This document shows positions 43,901-51,882 of a stretch of DNA of 51,978 bases, one piece after another. The DNA comes from JAIKWW01 sp052169645 (GTDB lineage Bacteria > Bacillota > Clostridia > Peptostreptococcales > Anaerovoracaceae), in assembly GCA_052169645.1 (NCBI GenBank), contig JBQNCA010000012.1, positions 1 to 51,978 on the forward strand, in the 5' to 3' direction. The notes under the pieces were generated by a model. It did no database searches, was not told the DNA's origin, and worked only from the letters and a program-made list of their open reading frames with translations. A program made the position numbers and the translations under genes. Every line of letters starts with the position of its first letter. The stretch's first letter is position 1.

Positions 43901-45219
43901 CAGGCTTCATTCAACATAATGCTATATATAGCACCATCTTTAATCTTTGTAGATTTCATATCCTGACCGCCGATATCAAGTATAAAATCAACATTAGGTA
44001 AAAATGCTCTTGCAGCCCTGTAATGAGCCATTGTTTCAATCTCGCCGTACTCGGCTTTAAAAGCTGTTTTGAGCAGACCTTCTCCATATCCTGTTGTAAC
44101 TGTATATGCAATATATAAGTCCTGAGGCATCATGGAATACAGTTCCTTAAGCATATGCCTTGAAGTCTCTACAGGGTTTCCTTCATTATTTTTATAAAGT
44201 GTGTACAAAAGTCTGCCTGAATCATCTGTCAATGCAAGCTTTGTGGTAGTCGAGCCCGCATCTATTCCCAAAAAAGCCGGACCGCTTGCTTTTGAAATAT
44301 CAGCTTTTGCAGCTTTGTTCTTTTCATGTCTAAGTTTAAACACTTCATAATCTTCATCATCATAAAAAAGCGGTTCAAGATATTGAGTTTCAGACGCTTC
44401 CGATGAACCGGCTGATTTTAAGCGCTCCACCAATTCGGAAATATCGATTTCAGGCTGCTTGTCAGCCATAAGTGCAGCTCCTATTGCTACATAATATTTT
44501 GAATCATCGGGAAAAATTACCTGATTATCCTTTAAATCAAGGGTTTCTGTAAAGCGTTTACGCAGCTCCGACAAAAATGAAAGAGGTCCGCCCAAAAATG
44601 CGACATTTCCTCTTATAGTTCTGCCGCACGCAAGTCCGCTTATAGTTTGATTTACAACAGCTTGGAATATAGATACGGCTATGTCCTCATGAGCTGCTCC
44701 TTCGTTTATAAGCGGCTGAATATCAGTCTTTGCAAAAACACCGCATCTGGCGGCTATAGGATATATGGTCTTATATGATTTTGCCAATTCGTTCAAACCT
44801 GAGGCATCCGTATTCAGAAGAATTGCCATCTGATCAATGAATGCACCCGTACCGCCCGCACATGTGCCGTTCATACGCTGCTCTATAGAGCCTTCGTAAA
44901 ATGTAATCTTAGCATCCTCACCGCCAAGTTCAATTACTATATCGGTTTGAGGGATAAGCTCCTCCACGGCTGTTGAACAGGTAACCACCTCCTGTTCAAA
45001 TTTGACATCCAACCTGCTTGCGAGAGAAAGTCCTCCTGAACCGGTGATAATCACATGAACCTTTTCATTAAAATTTTCAGCTAAATCCTGAAGCAGTTCA
45101 CCGATTTTTTCAAAGACATTTGACATATGTCTTTCGTACTTTTTATATAAGATGTTGTTCTTATCATCCAAAACTACAAGCTTTACCGTTGTTGAACCTA
45201 CATCTATACCTAATTTCAT
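40984..45219 (-). CDS. Giant 2-hydroxyacyl-CoA dehydratase activase-type protein (tandem ASKHA ATPases plus HgdB-like parts)
   Basis: About 1411 residues, with the start set at 45219 (GGAGG 11 bases upstream). First ASKHA/BcrAD-type ATPase at about 1-270 (KLGIDVGSTTVKLVVLD, TGSGGLSLASRL, ELGGEDAKITF, NGTCAGGTGAFIDQM with the cluster-ligand Cys). Second at about 315-590 (FLGIDAGSTTTKLALTD, DIGGQDMKST, EACSSGCGSFIETYA). Then a cysteine motif CGLCENNCQL...NRCERGAG and HgdB-like dehydratase-related domains (DUF2229 type) to the end. Related proteins are called acyl-CoA dehydratase activases; this long form is widespread in Clostridia but its substrate is unknown. No dehydratase subunit or CoA-transferase gene is nearby. 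Confidence 0.9.
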   Translation of the reverse strand: MKLGIDVGSTTVKLVVLDDKNNILYKKYERHMSNVFEKIGELLQDLAENFNEKVHVIITGSGGLSLASRLDVKFEQEVVTCSTAVEELIPQTDIVIELGGEDAKITFYEGSIEQRMNGTCAGGTGAFIDQMAILLNTDASGLNELAKSYKTIYPIAARCGVFAKTDIQPLINEGAAHEDIAVSIFQAVVNQTISGLACGRTIRGNVAFLGGPLSFLSELRKRFTETLDLKDNQVIFPDDSKYYVAIGAALMADKQPEIDISELVERLKSAGSSEASETQYLEPLFYDDEDYEVFKLRHEKNKAAKADISKASGPAFLGIDAGSTTTKLALTDDSGRLLYTLYKNNEGNPVETSRHMLKELYSMMPQDLYIAYTVTTGYGEGLLKTAFKAEYGEIETMAHYRAARAFLPNVDFILDIGGQDMKSTKIKDGAIYSIMLNEACSSGCGSFIETYAKSVNLSVTDFAEEALDSKEPVDLGTRCTVFMNSRVKQAQKEGATIGDISAGLSYSVIKNALYKVIKLRDVSEAGENIIVQGGTFLNDAVLRSIEKILGREVVRPDISGIMGAYGAALIGMERYSGEGKSTVISATELDSFTMHNMHTRCGLCENNCQLTISKFGNGSKFITGNRCERGAGIQKNNDDENNLFKYKYERLFRYEPLPEVAAKYGRIGIPRVLNMYENYPFWFTFLTHLGFRVEISPPSSKDLYESGMETISSDTACYPAKLVHGHIKALIKSGVKTVFYPSINFELMEDENANNHYNCPIVAMYPEVIAGNMDDLLAEYHIKFMHPFLPYHDDKRLTERLFEEFKEYGILKEEISQALKAARAEDIKFKNDIKSKADEIISDLEKNNGRAIVLAGRPYHLDPEINHGIDQMIKSFGFSILTEASVADRAKLNRPIRVLDQWMYHTRLYKAADFVGHRDDIDLIQLNSFGCGLDAVTTDEVEEILTAHNKLYTVLKIDEGSNLGAARIRIRSLKAALEERNRNGISHKPEIPAFERVVFTKEMSKQYTLIIPQMAPIQFDLFETAFKEAGYNAVVLPAVDTQAVEMGLKYINNDACYPTIITLGQIISALTSGKFDLNRTAVVMTQTGGGCRASNYIALLRKALRQLDMEQIPVVSLNYVGLEKNPGMKFTPKFVLGVLYATIYGDLFMRLVNATRPYEAEPGSVDALYHKWNEIARQNVINLRRSVFKKNVKAIVREFDEIPLLDINKPKVGVVGEILVKYHPNANNDIVKIIEDEGGEAVVPDLLDFFLYNLKNNDFNYEVMAGSYMSHAVGRIGMKVIYYYRDVISKELEASRRFMPPMHIDKIAQKAEAVTSLGTQCGEGWLLAGEMTELIDSGVENIVCLQPFACLPNHVTGKGMIKPLRKHNPKSNIVAIDYDPGASNVNQLNRIKLMMATAHKNLEKELKSVDN

Positions 45220-45290
45220 AAATATGAAAACCTCCATTATAATTCTGAATCACGCTCATAAGCCCTGTATCAGAATCTTCCATATTAAGT

Positions 45291-45318
45291 AAAAACAGGA
45301 GCGTATAGTTGCTCCTGT
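45291..45318 (-). terminator. Intrinsic terminator after the 121-aa protein gene
   Basis: ACAGGAGC (45295-45302) pairs with GCTCCTGT (45311-45318); on the minus strand five T follow (45295-45291). Confidence 0.85.
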
Positions 45319-45366
45319 CTATAATACCCCAAAAAGGTAAAGATTACATATTATTTTTTTTAACTA

Positions 45367-45732
45367 TCATAAATCTTTAAGCATTTCTTCATCTTCGGCT
45401 GTTATTTCAAAATCGCTTTCAATGTCTGAAACTTCAGCTTCTACGACCTCTACATCCAGATGATTAACACCTATGCTTTCACGATCAGCCTTGAAATTAT
45501 CGATCTCTGTCAAAGCCGCATCTATTTCATTACATAACGATGTAATAACTTCATCATAAACGGCACCGTTTAGATGTTGTTCAAATACATATTGTCCAAT
45601 TTGACTGTAAACGGCTTTTATGTCATGTTCTTTCTTTTTAATATTTATGGTAAGCTTACCTGATTCAGCAAAATCACTTGATTTTTGAGCGACTGTCTTC
45701 CCTAAATCAGATATTGTCTCAAATATAGCCAT
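45367..45732 (-). CDS. Small helical hypothetical protein, 121 aa
   Basis: A soluble helical protein. The N-terminal half (ETISDLGKTVAQKSSDFAESGKLTINIKKKEHDIKAVYSQIGQYVF) resembles the helical region that precedes zinc ribbons in many clostridial small proteins, but no CxxC pairs are present. The C-terminus is strongly acidic (EVVEAEVSDIESDFEITAEDEE). GGAGG precedes the ATG. It begins 40 bases after the 3' end of rnpB on the same strand, with no clear terminator between, so the two may be cotranscribed. Function unknown. Confidence 0.75.
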   Translation of the reverse strand: MAIFETISDLGKTVAQKSSDFAESGKLTINIKKKEHDIKAVYSQIGQYVFEQHLNGAVYDEVITSLCNEIDAALTEIDNFKADRESIGVNHLDVEVVEAEVSDIESDFEITAEDEEMLKDL

Positions 45733-45772
45733 ACTGAACCTCCATATAAATTTCTATAATAATTGAAATAAA

Positions 45773-46108
45773 CGAGCAAGCCTATAAGCCGAGTTCTGTA
45801 TTAAACGATCATCTTTCTCGACGCATCGTTACCGATACGCTCCAGCGACCCACCATTTCGGGAGACGACGGGCAGCCGTCTTAAATTCCCGCTTCGGTCT
45901 TGCTCCGGATGGGGTTTACATGGACGCAATGCGTTGCCGCAATGCCGGTGAGCTCTTACCTCGCCTTTTCACCCTTACCGCTGATGCGGCGGTATATCTC
46001 TGTTGCACTTTCCTTGAAGTCACCTTCACCGGACGTTATCCGGCATCCCTGCCCTATGGAGCTCGGACTTTCCTCATCGCAGCGGCGATGCGATCGTCTG
46101 GCTTACTC
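45773..46108 (-). ncRNA. rnpB: RNase P RNA, bacterial class A
   Basis: About 336 bases. The 5' end GAGTAAGCC (46108-46100) pairs with GGCTTGCTC at the 3' end (P1). Conserved landmarks on the minus strand, in order: GAGGAAAGTCCGAGCTCC, CAGGGATGCCGGATAACG, GTGCAACAGAGA, a GGGTAAACCCC-like segment, and ACAGAACTCGGCTTATAG near the 3' end. It is the catalytic RNA that cuts tRNA 5' leaders. Two open frames run across it on the plus strand but are not genes. Confidence 0.95.
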
Positions 46109-46114
46109 AAATCA

Positions 46115-46143
46115 ATTTTATATCATCAATGCAAAATATTCAA
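46115..46143 (-). promoter_or_regulatory. Promoter of rnpB
   Basis: On the minus strand TTGAAT (46143-46138), 17 bases, TAAAAT (46120-46115), then six bases to the G at 46108 that begins the mature RNA. Confidence 0.8.
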
Positions 46144-46210
46144 TTACAATAATATTAATATACAAAAATCGTTGAAGTTTTGAGATTAATCTATATTAAA
46201 TATTTTAAAA

Positions 46211-46978
46211 TTACTGCCAGTCACCGACGGCGAGAAAGGTTTTCAGCTGCTCTATGCGATTCTCTATTTTTTTCAGTTTTGTTTTGGATTCAGGCGTTGA
46301 GGCTTTATTTATTATAGAGTCCTTTATCATAAAAGCTCCGCTGAGCCTGAATTTTATCATATCCGCCACAGACTGATTTCCGCAAAGATATAATTTAGGA
46401 AATTCATAAAAAAAATCATCCGGCAAACCGCTTTGCTCAGCCAAAGCTTCTGCGAACATCCACCTTGAACGAACACTTTCCTTGACAGAATTTTCAGATG
46501 AAGTTGCAACTATGATTTCACTATATCTATCCTTTTCTCTTGCAACTCTTTCTTCAACTATTTTAAATTCACTTTCGTTTATCAGGTATTTTCTCAAAAG
46601 CGCAGCATCTCTGCGAGGCTGAAGAATGATAGCTTTATTGGATTTTGCCACCTCCGGAGAGGCGGTTAATATCTTTTTTATCAGAATTCCGCCCATACCC
46701 GCTATAACTGTCGTATCCGATTCACCTACGTGCAGAACCTCAAGACCGTTTCCTCTTCTCAAATCTATATCTGCCGTTCCGAGATATTTATTGATATTGG
46801 AGGCTGCTTTTCCGAGAGGACCTTCGTTTATATCCGTAATTATGGCTCTATTGATAATTTCATTTTGAATGAGCCATATGGGGAGATATCCGTGATCGGT
46901 ACCTATATCTGCAATAACATCTCCGGGTTGCACAAATTCAGCGATAAGCTTCAATCTTTCAGAAAGATTTAATTCCAT
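46211..46978 (-). CDS. trmK: tRNA (adenine(22)-N(1))-methyltransferase TrmK
   Basis: A 255-residue methyltransferase starting at 46978, with GGAG seven bases upstream; the longer open frame overlaps the previous gene and is not typical. Motifs: LSERLKLIAEFVQPGDVIADIGTDHGYLPIWLI (SAM site), ITDINEGPLGKA, TTVIAGMGGILIKKIL and QPRRDAALLRKYL. It modifies A22 of some tRNAs. It is next to the Nif3-like gene and rpoD, as in Bacillus (yqfN-yqfO-sigA region). Confidence 0.92.
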   Translation of the reverse strand: MELNLSERLKLIAEFVQPGDVIADIGTDHGYLPIWLIQNEIINRAIITDINEGPLGKAASNINKYLGTADIDLRRGNGLEVLHVGESDTTVIAGMGGILIKKILTASPEVAKSNKAIILQPRRDAALLRKYLINESEFKIVEERVAREKDRYSEIIVATSSENSVKESVRSRWMFAEALAEQSGLPDDFFYEFPKLYLCGNQSVADMIKFRLSGAFMIKDSIINKASTPESKTKLKKIENRIEQLKTFLAVGDWQ

Positions 46979-46994
46979 AAAATGCTCCTGAACA

Positions 46995-47795
46995 TTAATC
47001 AATATCTGCAATATTTGAAAAAGGATATATATCGGATTCCGATGCAATAATCCGAACATCCGCAGGCAGCATATCTTTAAGCTGTTGTGCCATATTCTCC
47101 GCAAATATAACCTCGGTTCCGTAATGTCCCGCATCTATCACACATACGCCTAAATCGTCCGCCAACCTTGCATCGTGATACTTCACATCTCCTGTTATAT
47201 ATGCATCGCAACCTGCTTCATATGCCAACTTTATAAATTCTGCCCCCGACCCGGTACACAGCGCAAGCTTATGAATTTTATCGGGAACGGGACCTGCAAC
47301 TCTTATATCCGTCCTTCCGCAAACCTCCAAAAGCTTATTTAAAAGATGATTCAGACTTAATGCTTCCGTTAAATTGCCGTATCTGCCCATGCCGCAACCT
47401 TCAATTTCGGCAGGAATCATAGGCACAATATCATGCAGTCCTATAAGCTCTGCAAGATATTGATTTGTCCCGTTCTTAGCTGAATCAAAGGATGTATGTG
47501 AAGAATAGACTGATATTTTGTTCTGTATCAAAGAAATCAGTTGGTTCCCCGTAATTTCTTTATCGTTAATACTTAAAAGCTTTCCGAAAATCAAAGGGTG
47601 ATGTGTTACGATAAGGTCCGCTGCATGCGATTCAGCTTCCTTTATTACCGTATCGCTGATTTCCAAGCAAGTGAGTATTTTTGATATGTCCTGATTTTTA
47701 TTAACGAGTATCTGTATCCCGCTGTTGTCCCAATTTTCCTGAAGCTCTTCGGGAGCAATCTGATTTAATACCTCGTGTATATCTTTGAATTTCAT
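46995..47795 (-). CDS. Nif3-like dinuclear metal centre protein
   Basis: A 266-residue NIF3/YqfO-type protein: ENWDNSGIQI, LIVTHHPLIFGKL with metal-binding His residues, VYSSHTSFDSAKNGTNQYLAELIGL, and the C-terminal half KLALCTGSGAEFIK, CDAYITGDVKYHDARLA and VIDAGHYGTEV. It lacks the extra PII-like insert of YqfO. Members form hexamers with two metals per subunit; the role remains unclear. It lies between rpoD and trmK with 17 bases to the latter. Confidence 0.92.
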   Translation of the reverse strand: MKFKDIHEVLNQIAPEELQENWDNSGIQILVNKNQDISKILTCLEISDTVIKEAESHAADLIVTHHPLIFGKLLSINDKEITGNQLISLIQNKISVYSSHTSFDSAKNGTNQYLAELIGLHDIVPMIPAEIEGCGMGRYGNLTEALSLNHLLNKLLEVCGRTDIRVAGPVPDKIHKLALCTGSGAEFIKLAYEAGCDAYITGDVKYHDARLADDLGVCVIDAGHYGTEVIFAENMAQQLKDMLPADVRIIASESDIYPFSNIADID

Positions 47796-47833
47796 TTTCT
47801 TTCTCCCATAAAATATTTAAAATTATTATTATA

Positions 47834-47858
47834 AAAAAGCCGCAAAAGCGGCTTTTTA
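47834..47858 (-). terminator. Intrinsic terminator after rpoD
   Basis: AAAAAGCCGC (47834-47843) pairs with GCGGCTTTTT (47848-47857) around AAAA; a T run follows on the minus strand. Confidence 0.9.
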
Positions 47859-47861
47859 AGA

Positions 47862-49007
47862 CTACTCCAGATAGTCTTTCAATTTTTTACTTCTGCTTGG
47901 ATGTCTGAGCTTTCGCAGCGCCTTTGCTTCGATTTGGCGAATACGCTCTCTGGTTACATCGAACTGACGACCTACCTCTTCCAAAGTACGAGCTCTGCCG
48001 TCTTCCAATCCGAATCTGAGCTTCAAAACTTTTCTTTCACGCTCGGTAAGCGTATCCAAAACCTCAACGAGCTGTTCCTTCAGCATAGAAAATGCTGCTG
48101 CTTCAGACGGAGCCGGAACATCATCATCAGGTATAAAATCTCCCAAATGGCTGTCTTCTTCTTCTCCTATAGGCGTTTCCAAAGAAACGGGTTCCTGAGC
48201 AATTTTTAAAATTTCCCTTACTTTTTCAACGGTAATATCCATTTCTTTTGCAATTTCTTCCGGTGTAGGTTCACGACCGTATTCCTGCAAAAGCTGTCTT
48301 GATATACGAATGAGCTTGTTTATCGTTTCAACCATATGCACAGGAATTCTGATAGTTCTTGCCTGATCCGCAATAGATCTGGTAATTGCCTGCCTTATCC
48401 ACCATGTAGCATAGGTACTGAACTTATAACCTTTTTTCCAATCAAATTTATCAACAGCTTTTATGAGTCCCAGATTCCCTTCTTGAATAAGATCCAAAAA
48501 TAGCATGCCTCGTCCCACATAACGCTTTGCTATACTTACTACAAGCCTCAGATTTGCCTCACAGAGCTTTTTCTTCGCTTCTTCATCTCCAAGTTCCATA
48601 CGTTTTGCAAGCTCAATTTCTTCTTCCGCCGTCAGCAAAGGAACCTTGCCTATTTCCTTAAGATACATCCTTACAGGGTCATCAACAGTGATGCCCTTTG
48701 TCATAACTGCTTCAAAATCCTTGGAGTTTTCTTCTTTTCCGTCTTCTTCATCAGCCTCGTCTTCGTTACTGAGCTCATTCAACTCAAAATCATCAGGCTC
48801 CGTTTCCGAGATAATTTCTATACCATTGGTCATGAGCACTTCATAAAGCTCATCCATCTGTTCCTTATCAAGATCTACGGTATCAATCTGATCAGATATT
48901 TCCTTGTATGTCAGATTGCCTTTAGATTTTCCTTTTGCGATAAGGATATTGAGGTATTCCGTGTTCTGAGCTTCATTATTAGCATCTTCATTAAAAAGTT
49001 CTTTCAT
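47862..49007 (-). CDS. rpoD: RNA polymerase primary sigma factor
   Basis: A 381-residue sigma-A. The N-terminal 1.1-like part is acidic. Region 1.2 is DPVRMYLKEIGKVPLLTAEEEIELAKRME. Region 2 has RLVVSIAKRYVGRGMLFLDLIQEGNLGLIKAVDKFD, KGYKFSTYATWWIRQAITR and region 3 IPVHMVETINKL. Region 4 ends with RTLEEVGRQFDVTRERIRQIEAKALRKLRH. The order dnaG-rpoD is the classical macromolecular-synthesis operon. The start at 49007 has GGAG about 11 bases upstream. Confidence 0.97.
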   Translation of the reverse strand: MKELFNEDANNEAQNTEYLNILIAKGKSKGNLTYKEISDQIDTVDLDKEQMDELYEVLMTNGIEIISETEPDDFELNELSNEDEADEEDGKEENSKDFEAVMTKGITVDDPVRMYLKEIGKVPLLTAEEEIELAKRMELGDEEAKKKLCEANLRLVVSIAKRYVGRGMLFLDLIQEGNLGLIKAVDKFDWKKGYKFSTYATWWIRQAITRSIADQARTIRIPVHMVETINKLIRISRQLLQEYGREPTPEEIAKEMDITVEKVREILKIAQEPVSLETPIGEEEDSHLGDFIPDDDVPAPSEAAAFSMLKEQLVEVLDTLTERERKVLKLRFGLEDGRARTLEEVGRQFDVTRERIRQIEAKALRKLRHPSRSKKLKDYLE

Positions 49008-49065
49008 TGTGCATCACGCTCCATAGGGTAAATTTTAAAACTGATTGTTATTTAAAAAGCTGATT

Positions 49066-50790
49066 TTATTTAGCATTAATTTTCTGTAATTGTAAAAATA
49101 TTTTGTTTAACTGATCTTCATTTTCAGGTATATCCGGAATGGTTTCAAGCATTCGCATTAAGACCTCTCTATCGTGCTCTTTTTTTATCTTTTCAAGATT
49201 GCTTCTGCACTCTTCAAATACCGTATCACTGTTTTCATTGACAATAACACTGCTTATTATATTTTGAAAATAAGCGATATCATCAGGCTCCATCGCATCC
49301 ATAAGCTTTTCCGAATCTGCATCGGCATCAATCGTATATACATCTTTTATTGCCATATAAATACGTTGGTAAACAGGTTCTTCAAACACCTGCTCATATG
49401 GAATTATCCTGCTCATATACTCTGAATCAAGTGCGAGCAAAGCTATAAAATGTTCCTGCACACCGATGTTACCGATATTTGAAAGTTCATGCGATGAAAT
49501 CAGGGCATCAGCTTTTTTGACATTTTTGTCGAATTCAGATGAAATATTTACCTCTGCAAGTACAGCTGCTTCTGAAATACCGGTTTCCATTGCTATTTGC
49601 TTTGAATAAACAGCTTTTTCAACAGGTGAAAATCCTCTCAGAAGCTTAGCTGCTTCCTTTAAAAAGTCGGTTCTTCCTTCAATATTATCAATATCATGTT
49701 TTATGCGAATCAAAGAAATAAGATATTCTTCATACGGAACAGCTTTATTTACAAGCTCAAGAAATGCAAGCTTCCCATGCTTTTTTACATAATCATCGGG
49801 ATCCTTGCCGTCAGGAATTTTTAAAACCTTGCCTTTCATTCCCGCCTTTTGCAACAGATCAATACCTCTTGTTGCCGCTTTTTGTCCCGCAGCATCGGAA
49901 TCATAAGATAAGATAACCGTATTTGTATATCTTTTAAGCAACATGCACTGATGTTCTGTAAGCGCTGTTCCCATGGATGCTACTACATTGCAAATACCGT
50001 TTTTATATAATGAAACCATATCCATGTAGCCTTCAACCACTATGGCATAATCGGCTTTTTTTATTTCATTTCTCGCAAGGTTTAAACCGAAAACATTATT
50101 ATCTTTAAAAAATACGGGTGTACCCGGAGAATTCAAATATTTAGGTCCTTTATCACCCAAATCTCTGCCTCCGAAGCCTATAACCTTGCCTCCGGTATTT
50201 ATTATGGGAAATATTACACGATTTCTGAATTTATCGAAATACTTTCCGTTAGAAAAGGATAACAGCCCTGCCGCTTCCATTTCTTTAGGCTCATAACCCA
50301 TAGCACTCATATGATTTAAAAGGTCATGCCATTCATCACGAGCATATCCCAATCCGAATTTCTTTATTGATGCAGGATCCAGCTGTCTTCGAATTAAATA
50401 ATCATATCCGGGATTTGCAGATTTTATAAGATTTTCAAAATAAAATCTTGCCGCTTTTTTATTCATATCAAAGATGCGCTTCTTTTTATTATCATCCCGA
50501 TATCCATACTTTTCCATGTCTACGCCGTATTCCTCGGCGAGCTTTGACAAAGCGGTGGTAAAATCTATATTTTCTATTTTTTGCAAAAATGTGAACACAT
50601 CTCCATGTTCACCGCAGCCATAGCAGTGATAATATCCGTCACTTTCATTAACCGTAAAGGACGGCGTCTTTTCACCGTGAAACGGACAAAGCCCTTTATA
50701 TGCACTTCCTGCACGTTTTAGCTGAACATATCTGCCTATAACATCAATGATATTACACCGGCTTTTAATTTCGTCAACTACGCTACTCAC
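49066..50790 (-). CDS. dnaG: DNA primase
   Basis: A 574-residue DnaG. The zinc-binding domain has CPFHGEKTPSFTVNESDGYYHCYGCG, the RNA polymerase core has GFGGRDLGDKGPKYLNSPGT, and Toprim motifs are IVVEGYMDMVSLYKNG and ILSYDSDAAGQKA. The C-terminal helicase-binding part (about 430-574) is divergent and Asp/Glu-rich. It makes RNA primers for replication. It is 58 bases before rpoD and 63 bases after dgt on the same strand. Confidence 0.96.
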   Translation of the reverse strand: MSSVVDEIKSRCNIIDVIGRYVQLKRAGSAYKGLCPFHGEKTPSFTVNESDGYYHCYGCGEHGDVFTFLQKIENIDFTTALSKLAEEYGVDMEKYGYRDDNKKKRIFDMNKKAARFYFENLIKSANPGYDYLIRRQLDPASIKKFGLGYARDEWHDLLNHMSAMGYEPKEMEAAGLLSFSNGKYFDKFRNRVIFPIINTGGKVIGFGGRDLGDKGPKYLNSPGTPVFFKDNNVFGLNLARNEIKKADYAIVVEGYMDMVSLYKNGICNVVASMGTALTEHQCMLLKRYTNTVILSYDSDAAGQKAATRGIDLLQKAGMKGKVLKIPDGKDPDDYVKKHGKLAFLELVNKAVPYEEYLISLIRIKHDIDNIEGRTDFLKEAAKLLRGFSPVEKAVYSKQIAMETGISEAAVLAEVNISSEFDKNVKKADALISSHELSNIGNIGVQEHFIALLALDSEYMSRIIPYEQVFEEPVYQRIYMAIKDVYTIDADADSEKLMDAMEPDDIAYFQNIISSVIVNENSDTVFEECRSNLEKIKKEHDREVLMRMLETIPDIPENEDQLNKIFLQLQKINAK

Positions 50791-50853
50791 TTTTGCATTC
50801 CCTCCGAAAACAATCCTAACTATTTTATTCGCTGAAAATTTTCAGATTCCTTT

Positions 50854-51864
50854 TTATTTCCAACCGTCAGGTACAAATATTTTCTTGTAAATTCGTATAG
50901 CATACCTGTCTGTCATACCTGCGATATAATCCTTTACTACCTCTTCCGCTCCGTAAAGATACAGCATTTCCATATGTTCCTGCGGCATTTCCTCAGGATG
51001 TTCCAAAAAATAATCATACAGTGAAAATATAAGATGCTTTACCTTAACCATCTCGGAATCCTTTTTTACAAGCTTACTTTTATAAACGTTCTCAAACATA
51101 AAAGTTCTAAGCTTGTTGAGATAATATAAACAGTCCTGGCTTTGGCAGATTTCCCCTGCAGCTTCGCTTGTAGCGATTACATCCCTTATAAGAGTGTTGA
51201 GCCTTGTCCTGTGATTGTCTCCAAGCCCTCGTATACAGTCTTTCGGAAGGTCATTTTCAGATATTACACCGGCTCTGATTGCATCATCTATATCATGATT
51301 TATATAAGCTATGCGGTCGCTCAGTCTAACAATTCCGCCTTCTCTTGTAAAAGGTAAAATCTCTCCGGTATGATGTGCAATCCCGTCTCTTACTTCAGCT
51401 GTAAGGTTCAAGCCTCTACTGTCGGATCCCGATTCCAGAATATCCACCACTCTTAGACTCTGCTCATTATGTTTAAATCCGTTTACATGTCGTTCGTTTA
51501 AAAATTCTTCGCCGTTATGTCCGAAAGGTGTATGGCCTAAATCGTGACCGAGCGCAATAGCTTCCGTTAAATCCTCATTTAAAGCCAAGCCTCCGGAAAT
51601 TGTTCTTGCAATCTGCGCAACCTCAAGAGTATGAGTCAGGCGTGTTCTGAAATGATCCCCTTCCGGAGCTAAGAATACCTGTGTTTTATGCATAAGACGT
51701 CGAAATGCCTTTGAATGAATAATTCTGTCTCTGTCTCGCTGAAATGCACTCCTAAGCTCGCAAGGGGCTTCCGGTTCAATTCGCCCTTTGGATTCCGCCG
51801 CTTTAGTCGCTAAAGGTGACAAAATCTCATATTCTCTCTGCTCATACAAATCTCTGTTAATCAT
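50854..51864 (-). CDS. dgt: dGTP triphosphohydrolase-like dNTPase
   Basis: A 336-residue HD-domain protein: RDRIIHSKAFRRLMHKTQVF, TRLTHTLEVAQIARTIS, ALGHDLGHTPFGHNGEEFLN with the metal-binding His-Asp, and EVRDGIAHHTGE. It matches the type 2 deoxyguanosinetriphosphate triphosphohydrolase-like proteins that often precede dnaG in Clostridia. It hydrolyses dNTPs to nucleoside and triphosphate. It begins 18 bases after the obg stop. Confidence 0.93.
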   Translation of the reverse strand: MINRDLYEQREYEILSPLATKAAESKGRIEPEAPCELRSAFQRDRDRIIHSKAFRRLMHKTQVFLAPEGDHFRTRLTHTLEVAQIARTISGGLALNEDLTEAIALGHDLGHTPFGHNGEEFLNERHVNGFKHNEQSLRVVDILESGSDSRGLNLTAEVRDGIAHHTGEILPFTREGGIVRLSDRIAYINHDIDDAIRAGVISENDLPKDCIRGLGDNHRTRLNTLIRDVIATSEAAGEICQSQDCLYYLNKLRTFMFENVYKSKLVKKDSEMVKVKHLIFSLYDYFLEHPEEMPQEHMEMLYLYGAEEVVKDYIAGMTDRYAIRIYKKIFVPDGWK

Positions 51865-51882
51865 ATCGTAAGGCTCCCGGAA

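Noticed and set aside
45900..46183. Two overlapping open frames of about 90 aa
   Set aside because: They lie antisense across the RNase P RNA gene.
50831..50846. CTGAAAATTTTCAG palindrome between dgt and dnaG
   Set aside because: Perfect but loopless and AT-rich with no T run; too weak to call a terminator or operator.
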